In this document: one piece after another, positions 53,635-62,227 of the stretch
Layout: each line of letters begins with the position of its first letter
Position numbering within the stretch: position 1 is the stretch's first letter
DNA from: Pseudaquidulcibacter saccharophilus
GTDB lineage: Bacteria; Pseudomonadota; Alphaproteobacteria; Caulobacterales; Aquidulcibacteraceae
Direction: 5' to 3'
NCBI RefSeq assembly: GCF_019455445.1
Contig: NZ_JAHWUS010000001.1
Span: forward strand, 1-64,000
Length of the DNA stretch: 64,000 bases
Made by a program: the position numbers and the translations under genes
Notes under the pieces: generated by a model
What the model saw: the letters and a program-made list of their open reading frames with translations, nothing else
Database searches by the model: none
Told to the model about the DNA's origin: nothing

Positions 53635-54201
53635 TTATAATCCCGGAAGTTTAAAGCCTTTTGGGGCGTTCTGCTGGATTTTAACGTCTTTGCCGCCAGT
53701 TGTGTTTTCAATTGCGCCTTTTTCTTCGAGGCGTTCCACCTCAGAAGTCGCATCAAGCGGAGCCGAACCATTAACATCAACCGGAGTTTTACCAAAGTTC
53801 AAAATCTTATCAGCAAACTTTTCTGGCTTATGGGCAATTTTTCCAGTTTCTTCGTCAAGAATCGCACGAATACGCGGATCGGCATTTTGTGCGCCCATTT
53901 TATAGATAAGTTCTTTTTCGCCAGAGCTTGCATCAGTACCAAGCTGCACACCAAAAATCGCAGATTTCGCCTGCATATCAGCACGAAGTTCCAGAGGTCT
54001 TGCCTCACCTGGACGAGGTGGGCGAAGATTATATTCAGGTGGAATAACCAATGGTGCCTTTGTAACCACACGGAATTCATCAGGTGTAACTTTTTCGCCA
54101 CCGGCAGCACGTCTTAAGCTTTCACAGCCAGAAAGACCAATCGCGCCCGCGCAAAGCAGGACAAGCGGAATAATTTTTGCGATTTTATTTGTATTAATCA
54201 A
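53635..54201 (-). CDS. bamF: DUF3035 lipoprotein, BamF-like
   Basis: A 188-residue lipoprotein: lipobox LSGC (Cys26), then a short RRAAGGEKVTPDEFRVV segment matching the motif shared by BamC and the alphaproteobacterial BAM subunit BamF, then a Pro-rich extended stretch and a flexible C-terminus. It should sit at the outer membrane with the beta-barrel assembly machine. It follows lspA by 57 bases on the same strand, a usual alphaproteobacterial neighbourhood. Confidence 0.8.
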   Translation of the reverse strand: MINTNKIAKIIPLVLLCAGAIGLSGCESLRRAAGGEKVTPDEFRVVTKAPLVIPPEYNLRPPRPGEARPLELRADMQAKSAIFGVQLGTDASSGEKELIYKMGAQNADPRIRAILDEETGKIAHKPEKFADKILNFGKTPVDVNGSAPLDATSEVERLEEKGAIENTTGGKDVKIQQNAPKGFKLPGL

Positions 54202-54258
54202 GGTTACACTCCAATATTCCGATTTTATAAACTTTAAATTCTTTCTGGTCTAGCGGCT

Positions 54259-54765
54259 TCATACATCTTTATTTTTTAAGTTTTTGTCATTTTCGGGCGT
54301 AATAAGCATATCAATCAACAAAATTGCAGCGCCAAGCACCACACCACTGTCGGCGATATTGAAAACCCACGGGAAGTAAAGCCCTGAAAAATCAAGAAAA
54401 TCAGCAACTGCACCAAATCTAATACGGTCAATCATATTACCCAATGCGCCGCCAATTACCAAACCAAGGGCAAGAATAGTAATTTTACGTTCTGATTTCA
54501 AAAGCCAGTTTAAAAACAAACCTGAAATAACCAATGATAAAACTACAAGCCCCCAACGACCAATTGGAGAATCGGCACGCAATGCACCAAAACTTACGCC
54601 ATAATTCCAAACCATTGTTAAATCAAAAATTGGTGAAATTTCGATTTTTTGAATCTCACCAAGTTTTACAACATTCAAAATCAGATATTTTGAAATCTGG
54701 TCCAATGTCACAACCAATAAAATTGGCAAAATCGCGAGAAACTTGTTTAGTTTTGGTTTGTTCAT
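54259..54765 (-). CDS. lspA: Lipoprotein signal peptidase LspA
   Basis: A 168-residue inner-membrane aspartyl protease with four helices. Catalytic Asp122 (GAVADFLDF) and Asp139 (FNIADS) are present, as is GGALGNMIDR. It removes signal peptides from diacylglyceryl-modified prolipoproteins such as HfaB and the BamF-like protein in this window. Full length for the family. Confidence 0.95.
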   Translation of the reverse strand: MNKPKLNKFLAILPILLVVTLDQISKYLILNVVKLGEIQKIEISPIFDLTMVWNYGVSFGALRADSPIGRWGLVVLSLVISGLFLNWLLKSERKITILALGLVIGGALGNMIDRIRFGAVADFLDFSGLYFPWVFNIADSGVVLGAAILLIDMLITPENDKNLKNKDV

Positions 54766-54962
54766 ATCAGATGATTGGGTTTGAATTAAAAGTACGCTTT
54801 ATTTAGGGAATTAATGTTTTTGTGTAAACCATCAAAATGTAATCTACAGACAAACATCAAATCCATTGTTTTGCCCGTGCTTTATACTTTATGGCATGTT
54901 TAATGCGGCATGCTTGAATTATTGTAATAATTCGTTCTATACAAAATAATATGCGGGGGGCC

Positions 54963-56639
54963 ATGAACAAAACAATTCAATATAATAATGACGAAATTTC
55001 ACCAGAAAAATTGCGCCTTGTGGTTTTTGCCTCAAGCCTTGGGACAATGTTTGAATGGTATGATTTTTTTATCTTTGGGCTTTTGACACAAATTCTTGCC
55101 GACCACTTTTTTGCAGGCATTAACCCAACAGCAAGCTTTATCTTTGGGCTTCTTGCCTTTGGCGCCGGTTTTATGTTCCGCCCACTAGGTGCATTGGTTT
55201 TTGGTGCGATTGGTGACAAAGAAGGGCGTAAAGGCGCTTTTTTGATAACCGTAAGCCTCATGGGAATGTCAACATTTTTGGTATCCGTATTGCCGTCTTA
55301 TTCCACGATTGGTATTTGGGCGCCAATTTTATTAATGGCACTCCGTATTATTCAAGGGTTTGCTTTGGGTGGTGAATATGGCGGCGCAGTTATTTATGTT
55401 GCCGAACATTCACCGCATGATAAGCGCGGATTTAATACATCTTTGGTACAATCATCAGCGGTCGCAGGTTTATTGACCGCGCTATTGGTTGTTTATAGTA
55501 CACGTACAATTTTGGGCGAGGCTGCATTCCATGAATGGGCATGGCGTATTCCGTTTGCGGTTTCATTGTTTCTTTTGGCAATTGCAATTTATATTCGTAT
55601 GCAACTTGAAGAAAGCCCAAGCTTTAAACGGATGCAGGATGAAGATAACCATGCCAAGGCGCCTTTAAAAGAAGTTTTTGGCAATAAAAAATACCTTGGC
55701 CTTATGCTTGTGGCATTATTTGGCCTAATGATTGCCCAAGGGGTTACATGGTTTACGTCACATTTTTATTCGCAAGTATTCCTTGGGAAGCAATTAAAAA
55801 TCCCCGAAGCCACGATTAATTTCATGCTTATGATTATTTCGTTTGTATCAGGGTTTTTATACGTATTTTTTGGGTGGCTATCTGATAAAATTGGGCGCAA
55901 ACCGGTGATGTTATTTGGTATTACGCTTGCGCTTATTAGTTTTTATCCCGGTTTTAATGGCTTTGTAAAATTTGGAAACCCGGATTTTGCCACCGCAATT
56001 AAAAATGCGCCAATAAAAGTAATTGCCGATCAAAAAGAATGTTCGATACAATTTAACCCGATAGGCAAAACACCCGATGGGCGTGATGCCTTTGCCACCT
56101 CATGCGATGTGGCCAAATCATATTTGGCGGGAAAAGGAATACCATATCAAAATATTAGCGCCACAAAGGGAACAGTTGCCAAAGTGATTATTGGTGACAC
56201 AACCATCAACAGCATTGATATTTCCAAACTTGATTTAAAAGCACAAAAAACGACCAAAGAAGCATTTGGCAAGGAAATGGCGGCCGCATTGGCAAAAGCT
56301 AATTATCCTGAAAAAGCAAATCCAAAAAAGATTAATTTCTACGGTATTCTTGGCATATTATTTGTGTTCATTATTGCCGCCACCGCACTTTATGGCCCAT
56401 TGGCAGCCAGCCTTGTGGAATTATTCCCGATGCGTATTCGCTATACTGCACTTTCAATACCTTATAATATTGGCACAGGGATTTTTGGTGGCTTTGTACC
56501 CGCGATTGGTTTTGCGATTGTTGCCACAACGGGCAATATGTTTTCGGGGCTTTATTACCCAATGATAGTTGCAGTGATTTCAATTATTGTAACACTGATA
56601 TTTTTACCGGAAACCAAAGACCGCGATATTCATATATAA
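54963..56639 (+). CDS. MHS-type major facilitator transporter
   Basis: A 558-residue proton-coupled symporter of the metabolite:H+ symporter group (ProP/KgtP/ShiA-like): FEWYDFFIFG opening, FRPLGALVFGAIGDKEGRKGAF loop 2-3 motif, RIIQGFALGGEYGGA, and LSDKIGRKPVM in loop 8-9. About 110 residues (about 350-465) are inserted between the eighth and ninth helix regions, with two Cys residues that could pair. The ATG at 54963 is preferred over 54951. Substrate unknown, possibly an organic acid or osmolyte. Confidence 0.9.
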   Translation: MNKTIQYNNDEISPEKLRLVVFASSLGTMFEWYDFFIFGLLTQILADHFFAGINPTASFIFGLLAFGAGFMFRPLGALVFGAIGDKEGRKGAFLITVSLMGMSTFLVSVLPSYSTIGIWAPILLMALRIIQGFALGGEYGGAVIYVAEHSPHDKRGFNTSLVQSSAVAGLLTALLVVYSTRTILGEAAFHEWAWRIPFAVSLFLLAIAIYIRMQLEESPSFKRMQDEDNHAKAPLKEVFGNKKYLGLMLVALFGLMIAQGVTWFTSHFYSQVFLGKQLKIPEATINFMLMIISFVSGFLYVFFGWLSDKIGRKPVMLFGITLALISFYPGFNGFVKFGNPDFATAIKNAPIKVIADQKECSIQFNPIGKTPDGRDAFATSCDVAKSYLAGKGIPYQNISATKGTVAKVIIGDTTINSIDISKLDLKAQKTTKEAFGKEMAAALAKANYPEKANPKKINFYGILGILFVFIIAATALYGPLAASLVELFPMRIRYTALSIPYNIGTGIFGGFVPAIGFAIVATTGNMFSGLYYPMIVAVISIIVTLIFLPETKDRDIHI

Positions 56640-56649
56640 ATGCAATAAA

Positions 56650-56671
56650 AAAGGGGGCAAACGCCCCCTTT
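56650..56671. terminator. Bidirectional terminator after the MHS transporter
   Basis: AAAGGGGGC (56650-56658) and GCCCCCTTT (56663-56671) around AAAC, with flanking A- and T-rich runs for the convergent porin gene. Confidence 0.92.
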
Positions 56672-56694
56672 AAAATTTCTAGCTATGATAAATC

Positions 56695-57405
56695 TTAGTA
56701 AGATTTTTTCAAAGCGATATATGCGCGACCTTTAACGTCGTCATATTTGCCGTTCAAAGCCCAATAAGAAGTTGCAGCTTCTGCTTTTTTGATGTCGGTG
56801 TCAGTGTAACCAACTTCAAGAGCGATACCGTTTTCAGTTGTACCAGTTACAGCAGCTTTCCAGTTTGCAAAATCGTCAGTTGCGTTTTTGATACCGATAG
56901 TTTTACCATAAGTAGCAGCACCAGTAAGTGCAAATGGACCAACTTTTGCGCCGAATAGAGGAGCAGAAACACCAACTTCAGTGTAGTTGTAAGTGTCAGT
57001 GTTGTAATAGTTAGTCAAAGAAAGAGCAACGTCTTTAGCAACAACTGCGCTTACGCCAGTTTTGTATTCAACGAAGTTTGCACCAGTTGCATTTGGATAG
57101 TTTGCAGTTGCAACACCAAGGTCAAAAGTCAAAGGACCAACAGAAGGCTTCCAACCAGCATAAAGGTCAGCTTCGATGTTTGCAGAACCGAAGTCAACAT
57201 TTGACAACCAAGTACCTGCATACAAAGTGCCAGCAGTTAGGTCAGCACCAGCAGAGATTGCTGCTTTGCTGTCAGTTTGTGAAGTACCACGCCACAAATA
57301 GTCAGAAGCAACCGCAGCGTTATAAGAAACAGTTGTGTCGCCAGCAGTTGCTAAAGCGGGAGCAGCAACAGCCAATGCAAGAATAGATAGAGCTAATTTT
57401 TTCAT
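56695..57405 (-). CDS. TorF-family putative porin, copy 1
   Basis: A 236-residue outer-membrane protein of the TIGR02001/TorF type: signal peptide (cleavage after ATA near residue 20), conserved SDYLWRGTSQT segment, LYAGTWLSNVDFG, and a final aromatic Tyr as for beta-barrels. Strands alternate throughout. The ATG at 57405 has GGGGA upstream. A hairpin precedes it in the leader. A second family member is at 61478-62179. Substrate unknown. Confidence 0.9.
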   Translation of the reverse strand: MKKLALSILALAVAAPALATAGDTTVSYNAAVASDYLWRGTSQTDSKAAISAGADLTAGTLYAGTWLSNVDFGSANIEADLYAGWKPSVGPLTFDLGVATANYPNATGANFVEYKTGVSAVVAKDVALSLTNYYNTDTYNYTEVGVSAPLFGAKVGPFALTGAATYGKTIGIKNATDDFANWKAAVTGTTENGIALEVGYTDTDIKKAEAATSYWALNGKYDDVKGRAYIALKKSY

Positions 57406-57428
57406 AATTTTGAATCCCCTCAAATTAA

Positions 57429-57450
57429 GGTGCGGTCATAATGCCGCACC
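57429..57450 (-). promoter_or_regulatory. Leader hairpin of porin copy 1
   Basis: GGTGCGG (57429-57435) and CCGCACC (57444-57450) pair across an 8-base loop, about 20 bases before the start codon. It probably stabilises the mRNA or affects translation. Confidence 0.55.
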
Positions 57451-57670
57451 CTGATAGATAAGTCACAAAGGTTAATAATTCAATGACATTTATGCAACAC
57501 ATGTTTTCCAAACATCACATAAATTTTATAACATACTGTTTATATTGAATATTTTATCTTGAACATTAAATTGATTTAACAAAGCAAGGTGATGCAAAAT
57601 AAGCACATTGCATAAAATGTGGTCATAATTAATCGTACATTAACCGTATCTTATGGAAAACAAGGGGCCT

Positions 57671-58579
57671 TTAGAATGTGGCGCGCGCAAAAATAGCGGT
57701 TGGTAATGCCCTATCAATTTGCGAAAAAGGCAAGGCCATTTCACCGGATTCAATATTTGCATTTACAAAACCATTCGCGCTTAGCGAATCTTCCATTGTG
57801 TTTTTAAGCGCCATAAAAGACAAACGAACCGCATAAACAGTTGCTACAAGAAATAATGGTTTCTCACTTAAGATTTGTGCGCAGCTTGATAAAAGCTCAT
57901 ATAGGCTTTCTTCTAGTTTGAAAATTTCACCATTTGGTCCACGACCGTGTTTTGGTGGATCAAGAATAATGCCATCATATTTATTACCGCGCCTTATTTC
58001 ACGCTCAACAAACTTGATTGCATCCTCAACAATCCAACGAATTGGCGCATCCTGCATGCCACCCAACGCCTGATTTTCGCGGGCAAAACCAATTGCCTTT
58101 TTCGAGGCGTCAATATGCGTTACCTGTGCCCCGGCTTTTGCACAAACCAATGACGCAAGACCGGTATAACCAAACAAGTTTAAAACTTTGGGCGCAGATT
58201 TTGCCGCCTTAATCCTATCAGAACAAAATGCCCAATGTGTCGATTGTTCTGGAAATAACCCAAGGTGACGAAACGGGGTGCAGCGGGCATAAAATTCAAC
58301 ATCGCGCCACTTCATTTCCCATTTTTCCGGGACACGATTTTTAAAGTTCCAACGCCCCATTTCTTCGCCATCGCGCCCCGTGAAAGAGGCATCAGCACGC
58401 CATTCACTAACTGGATTTTTTGGCTTCCAATAAGCTTGTGAATCTGGGCGGATAAAGCGATATTTACCAAACCGCTCTAATTTAAAGCCATCGCCAGCAT
58501 CAATTAGCTCATAATCACTCCAATCATCTGCAAGCAATAAAGGAAATTGGTTTTGGTTTTTATTCATTGATTTTTCCAT
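57671..58579 (-). CDS. Class I SAM-dependent rRNA methyltransferase (RlmI-like)
   Basis: A 302-residue methyltransferase: N-terminal RNA-binding part (about 1-120) and a Rossmann domain with VLNLFGYTGLASLVCAKAGAQVTHIDASKKA and the catalytic DPPKHGRG motif, typical of 23S rRNA m5C or related base methyltransferases. The start may be 58579 or Met5 at 58567. It begins five bases after the TrmH-family gene, so two RNA methyltransferase genes form one unit. Confidence 0.9.
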   Translation of the reverse strand: MEKSMNKNQNQFPLLLADDWSDYELIDAGDGFKLERFGKYRFIRPDSQAYWKPKNPVSEWRADASFTGRDGEEMGRWNFKNRVPEKWEMKWRDVEFYARCTPFRHLGLFPEQSTHWAFCSDRIKAAKSAPKVLNLFGYTGLASLVCAKAGAQVTHIDASKKAIGFARENQALGGMQDAPIRWIVEDAIKFVEREIRRGNKYDGIILDPPKHGRGPNGEIFKLEESLYELLSSCAQILSEKPLFLVATVYAVRLSFMALKNTMEDSLSANGFVNANIESGEMALPFSQIDRALPTAIFARATF

Positions 58580-58584
58580 ATAAA

Positions 58585-59403
58585 TTAGGAATTTTTTCCA
58601 TTAAAGTCGCGTTGACGCCAAATTTCATAAAGGCTTATACCTGTGGCAATTGCCAAATTCAAACTATCGGCGCGACCTTTCATAGGAAGTTTAATTAACT
58701 CATCACAACTATCGGCAAGGTCGTCATCAATACCAGATTGTTCATTACCCATCAAAAGAATTGTTCGCGCGCCCATATTGGTTTTGGTGTGCAAATCATG
58801 TGCCTTAAGCGATGTACCAACAAGCGTGAAATCGTTTTGCTTTTCCCAAGCCAAAAATTCTTTAATTGGTGATTTTACGATTTTTACACTAAACAAAGAA
58901 CCCATTGTAGAGCGTACGGCCTCTACGGAAAATGGATCGCACGCATCCTCAAGTAAAATAATTGACTTCCCGCCAACACTATCCAAAGTTCTAATAATTG
59001 TGCCAAGATTGCCGGGATCTTTTGGCCGTTCCAAGGCAACAATCAAGTCTTCGCCAATAATTGCATCAAGGGTTGAGAATTGTTGATAGAAAATTCCGAC
59101 CACGCTTTGGGCATTATCGCGATGGGTTATGGATTCCAAAATTCGGTCATTAACCCGCCCAATCTTTATTTCTGGATCTTGGCATGATGCAAGCAAATCC
59201 TTGACATGCGGCCGGCTTTCGACCGCGCCCGAAAACAATAGCGCATGAAGACGCCACCCAAGGTCCACCCCCTCTTTAACAAGACGCGCACCTTCGGCAC
59301 GAAAAAGCCCCGTTTCTTTACGTTCTTTTTTGCGATCAAGTGCACGGGCAAGTTTTACCAAAGGATTTTGAGGACTAGTTATATCATTTATGATAATTGT
59401 CAT
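58585..59403 (-). CDS. TrmH-family (SpoU) RNA 2'-O-methyltransferase
   Basis: A 272-residue SPOUT methyltransferase. N-terminal L30e-like substrate-binding domain (about 1-105), then the knotted domain with motif 1 RPKDPGNLGTIIRTLDS, motif 2 LLMGNEQSGI and motif 3 LPMKGRADSLNLAIATGI. It would methylate a ribose in rRNA or tRNA; the exact site is not predictable. Upstream of the RlmI-like gene in the same operon. Confidence 0.93.
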   Translation of the reverse strand: MTIIINDITSPQNPLVKLARALDRKKERKETGLFRAEGARLVKEGVDLGWRLHALLFSGAVESRPHVKDLLASCQDPEIKIGRVNDRILESITHRDNAQSVVGIFYQQFSTLDAIIGEDLIVALERPKDPGNLGTIIRTLDSVGGKSIILLEDACDPFSVEAVRSTMGSLFSVKIVKSPIKEFLAWEKQNDFTLVGTSLKAHDLHTKTNMGARTILLMGNEQSGIDDDLADSCDELIKLPMKGRADSLNLAIATGISLYEIWRQRDFNGKNS

Positions 59404-59662
59404 CTTTTCAATTCTATATAATTAAAGACATCATTTTTATAATGATTTCGCGAATATGGCATAATACCACAAGGCAACTGCAATTTTATGCCCTAATTAA
59501 GCGAGTTGAGTTGCAAATCCTTTAAAATATCGCAAATTGCAAGAACTAACTTAAAGTCGGATAATTCCCATTTTACCGGGGGTTTAATTCTTTTGCCAAT
59601 GAAAATACCCAATAGGGCATTACCAATGGCGCTGAGGATGGCTTAATATATTGGGGAAAAAT
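59404..59662. other. Divergent gap between trmH and OmpA-like genes
   Basis: About 260 bases of AT-rich sequence containing presumptive promoters for both sides but no motif that I can define with confidence. No RNA gene is recognisable. Confidence 0.5.
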
Positions 59663-60472
59663 ATGGAAGAGGTTAAAAAGAGAAATTGTATGCCGTGGCT
59701 GCTGCTAGGTTTACTTTTGTTCGGATTATTAGCTCTTTTATCTAATTGCGTTGGTGCCTCTAATTATAAAATCATGGCCGATAAGGCAAAAACCACCGCA
59801 CAAGACGGCCTTACAAAAGCTGGCTTTGCCTATGCCACTGCAAAACTTGAAGGCGCAAATGTTGCTATTGAAGGCAATGCCGAAACCCAAGATGCCAAAC
59901 TAGCGACATGTGAAGCCGCCAAAACCGCGCTTGAAGCAAAAAGAATGGTTGGGCTTCCTGGCGTTGTGCGCGATGTAATATGTAAAGTTAAAGCCCCAGG
60001 TGACGATGCCAATGGGGCAAGTGGATTTAATATGGGCGCAGGTTATGGTGGAAGCTCTAATAACATTCCTTCCCCTAAACTAAGCGCTGCCGCACAAGCA
60101 TGTCAGACAGAATTATTAAATACAGCCAAAACTGGAAAAGTAACCTTTGTAAAAGGTAGCCCAAATATTCAAAATGGCAAACCATTATTAAACGATATTG
60201 CCAAAGTAGCCATTAAATGCAGTGACTTTAAAATTGAAGTTGCGGGCCATACCGATACTGGCGGCGATGCCGCAATGAACCTTAGCTTGTCACAATTGCG
60301 CGCCGATGCAGTCAGAAGTTATTTGATTGGTAAAGGGGCACGACCAGAACAAATTATCGCACGTGGTTATGGCGAAACCAAGCCATTGGTTGATGACCAT
60401 GCGGTAGTTGGTGTTGACAACCCAGACCGCGAGAAAAACCGTCGTATTGAATTCAGTATTTTAGCGCAATAG
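59663..60472 (+). CDS. OmpA-family protein with BON-like segment
   Basis: A 269-residue envelope protein. A membrane helix or uncleaved signal (about 11-30) precedes a BON-like alpha/beta segment (about 35-110), a Gly/Asn-rich linker, and an OmpA C-terminal peptidoglycan-binding domain (about 150-269) with VAGHTDTGGDAAMNLSLSQLRA and NREKNRRIEF-type motifs. It likely anchors membrane to murein. Start ATG at 59663 with GGGG upstream. It is followed after 30 bases by a coiled-coil protein, probably co-transcribed. Confidence 0.88.
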   Translation: MEEVKKRNCMPWLLLGLLLFGLLALLSNCVGASNYKIMADKAKTTAQDGLTKAGFAYATAKLEGANVAIEGNAETQDAKLATCEAAKTALEAKRMVGLPGVVRDVICKVKAPGDDANGASGFNMGAGYGGSSNNIPSPKLSAAAQACQTELLNTAKTGKVTFVKGSPNIQNGKPLLNDIAKVAIKCSDFKIEVAGHTDTGGDAAMNLSLSQLRADAVRSYLIGKGARPEQIIARGYGETKPLVDDHAVVGVDNPDREKNRRIEFSILAQ

Positions 60473-60502
60473 TGCAAATTAAAATTAGTGTGAGATTGAA
60501 AT

Positions 60503-61312
60503 ATGCCTTATATAATTGCTCAAAACTTATTATATCTGCTTCTGGCAATGCTTTTGGGTGCATTGATTGCGTGGTTATTCGGACTATGCAAATGCAAAAG
60601 TGACGACCTTCAAATAGAGCTTGATGGTGCAAGAGCGGAACGTGACGCACTCGCAGAAAGGCTTGCAAGAGTTGGCACCAATAATGGCGTTGCCAATAAT
60701 AGCGTAACAACAGAAAACAACGAAGCGGACGCGGCAAAACTTAAATCTCTACAAGCACAACTTGATGCAGCAAATGAAAAAATTGCATCACTTGAGGCAA
60801 ATGGTGGCATGTCTAATACTGCGGCTGGCCTTGTTGATGCTGGCGCCATATCTGCATTAAAGAGCAATGAGGTTGCAATTGATAGCGATGAATTGGCTAC
60901 AATAAAGTCTCGCAACAAGTTTTTGGAAACTAGGCTTAAATTTATTGAAGAGGCACAAGCAACCAAAGAACCTTCAAAAGAGAGTTTTGCGCCATCTGAT
61001 GCTGTAAATATGTCACCTGATCAATTGGAAGAATTGGTGGTTGCAGCAGGAGAAGGCACAAAACCAAAAGCCGTAAAGCGTGGCGATGATGCCGATGATT
61101 TATTGCTAATTGAAGGCGTGGGGCCTAAAAATAATAAATGGCTTAATGAGAATGGAATCCATTACTTCTGGCAAATTGCGACAATGAATCCTGCGGAATT
61201 GGCGTGGATTTCAAACAATCTTCCGAAATTTGGAACACGCGTCTATCGCGAAAACTGGGTCAAGCAAAGTGCAAACCTTGCCAAAGGTTTGGCGGCAAGA
61301 ACTGGTTTTTAA
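60503..61312 (+). CDS. Membrane-anchored coiled-coil protein with HhH-like C-terminus
   Basis: A 269-residue protein: membrane helix (about 8-30), long coiled-coil stretches (about 35-160), and a compact C-terminal domain (about 195-265) with LLLIEGVGPKNNKWLNENGIHYFWQIATM, a helix-hairpin-helix-like pattern also seen in predicted DUF4332-like or nuclease-associated modules. Function unknown. Co-transcription with the OmpA/BON gene suggests a shared envelope role. Confidence 0.8.
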   Translation: MPYIIAQNLLYLLLAMLLGALIAWLFGLCKCKSDDLQIELDGARAERDALAERLARVGTNNGVANNSVTTENNEADAAKLKSLQAQLDAANEKIASLEANGGMSNTAAGLVDAGAISALKSNEVAIDSDELATIKSRNKFLETRLKFIEEAQATKEPSKESFAPSDAVNMSPDQLEELVVAAGEGTKPKAVKRGDDADDLLLIEGVGPKNNKWLNENGIHYFWQIATMNPAELAWISNNLPKFGTRVYRENWVKQSANLAKGLAARTGF

Positions 61313-61337
61313 ACCCTAAAAATAAGCAAATAATTAC

Positions 61338-61360
61338 AATGCCCCGAAACTCGGGGCATT
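61338..61360 (+). terminator. Terminator after the OmpA/coiled-coil operon
   Basis: AATGCCCCGA and TCGGGGCATT form a 10-bp stem around AAC, followed by TTTTGTG. Confidence 0.9.
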
Positions 61361-61395
61361 TTTGTGTTATGAATTCGCAACAGTCTGTGACTTTT

Positions 61396-61423
61396 TTGTC
61401 ATTGTTTAAAAACTAAATATAAA
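61396..61423 (+). promoter_or_regulatory. Promoter of porin copy 2
   Basis: TTGTCA (61396-61401), 16 bases, TATAAA (61418-61423). The predicted start near 61430 places the leader hairpin at the very 5' end of the mRNA. Confidence 0.5.
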
Positions 61424-61431
61424 TTATAGAA

Positions 61432-61458
61432 AGCTGTTTGTGTTTTCACAACACAGCT
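61432..61458 (+). promoter_or_regulatory. Leader hairpin of porin copy 2
   Basis: AGCTGTTTGTG and CACAACACAGCT pair with a one-base bulge around a TTTT loop, ending six bases before AGGAG. It resembles 5' mRNA stabiliser hairpins of abundant outer-membrane protein genes. Confidence 0.55.
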
Positions 61459-61477
61459 CTATTAGGAGATGGGAATA

Positions 61478-62179
61478 ATGAAATTAAAAACTGTATTGTT
61501 GGCTGCTGCATTGATTGCTGCTCCTGCATTTGCTCAAGCTGAAGGCGTTACAACATCTGTTAAAGCAGGCGTAAGCACTGATTATATTTGGCGTGGTCAA
61601 TCACAATCAAACAACCAAGCAAGCGCTTTTGCTGGTGTTGATATTGGCACTGACCTTGTTTATCTAGGTGCATGGGCTGGTCAAGTTAAATTTGACACTG
61701 CTGATCTTGAAACCGATCTTTATGCTGGCGTTAAACCTGCTATCGGTCCTGTTACTTTTGATTTGGGCGCACTTGCTTATATGTATCCTCAAGATACCGA
61801 CCTAAATATGTATGAAGGTAAATTGGGCGCGACCTATAATTTCACAAACGGCATCACTGCTGGTCTAGCTGCTTACTACACTCCTCATGTTGGTAAAGAT
61901 GGCCCTAAAAACACCTATACTGAACTTACTGTTGGTGTTCCTTTCAAAAACAAAATTGGTCCATTTGATGTTGCTATGAACACTTCTGTTGGTTACAACG
62001 ACCCAGAAGAAGGTGACACATATTACAATGCAAAAGTTGCTTTCGCTGGTGTTACTGAAGCTGGTTGGGGCGTTGAAATTGGTGCAACTACCACCGATAT
62101 CGACAAAACAAACCTTAGCGTTCACCAAGCTAAATTCAGCGCAAACAAAGGTTATTTGACCCTTTCTAAAGCTTTCTAA
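61478..62179 (+). CDS. TorF-family putative porin, copy 2
   Basis: A 233-residue outer-membrane protein of the same family as the protein at 56695-57405: signal peptide (cleavage after AQA near 20), STDYIWRGQSQSN, LGAWAGQVKFD and a final Phe. Codon choice is notably GCT/GTT/GGT-rich compared with neighbours, suggesting high expression. AGGAG lies nine bases before the ATG at 61478; an ATG at 61469 is too close to it. Confidence 0.92.
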   Translation: MKLKTVLLAAALIAAPAFAQAEGVTTSVKAGVSTDYIWRGQSQSNNQASAFAGVDIGTDLVYLGAWAGQVKFDTADLETDLYAGVKPAIGPVTFDLGALAYMYPQDTDLNMYEGKLGATYNFTNGITAGLAAYYTPHVGKDGPKNTYTELTVGVPFKNKIGPFDVAMNTSVGYNDPEEGDTYYNAKVAFAGVTEAGWGVEIGATTTDIDKTNLSVHQAKFSANKGYLTLSKAF

Positions 62180-62201
62180 TTTAATTGAAAGTTTTAAATA
62201 T

Positions 62202-62226
62202 AAGGCCGCCCCAAAAGGGTGGCCTT
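62202..62226. terminator. Bidirectional terminator after porin copy 2
   Basis: AAGGCCGCCC (62202-62211) and GGGTGGCCTT (62217-62226) pair with one G-U around CAAAA, with a T-run on the plus side. It separates porin 2 from the convergent YdbH-family gene. Confidence 0.88.
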
Positions 62227-62227
62227 T

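Noticed and set aside
54892-54906. TGGCAT-N5-ATGC before the MHS transporter
   Set aside because: Two departures from the -24/-12 consensus; too weak to call beside the exact sites.
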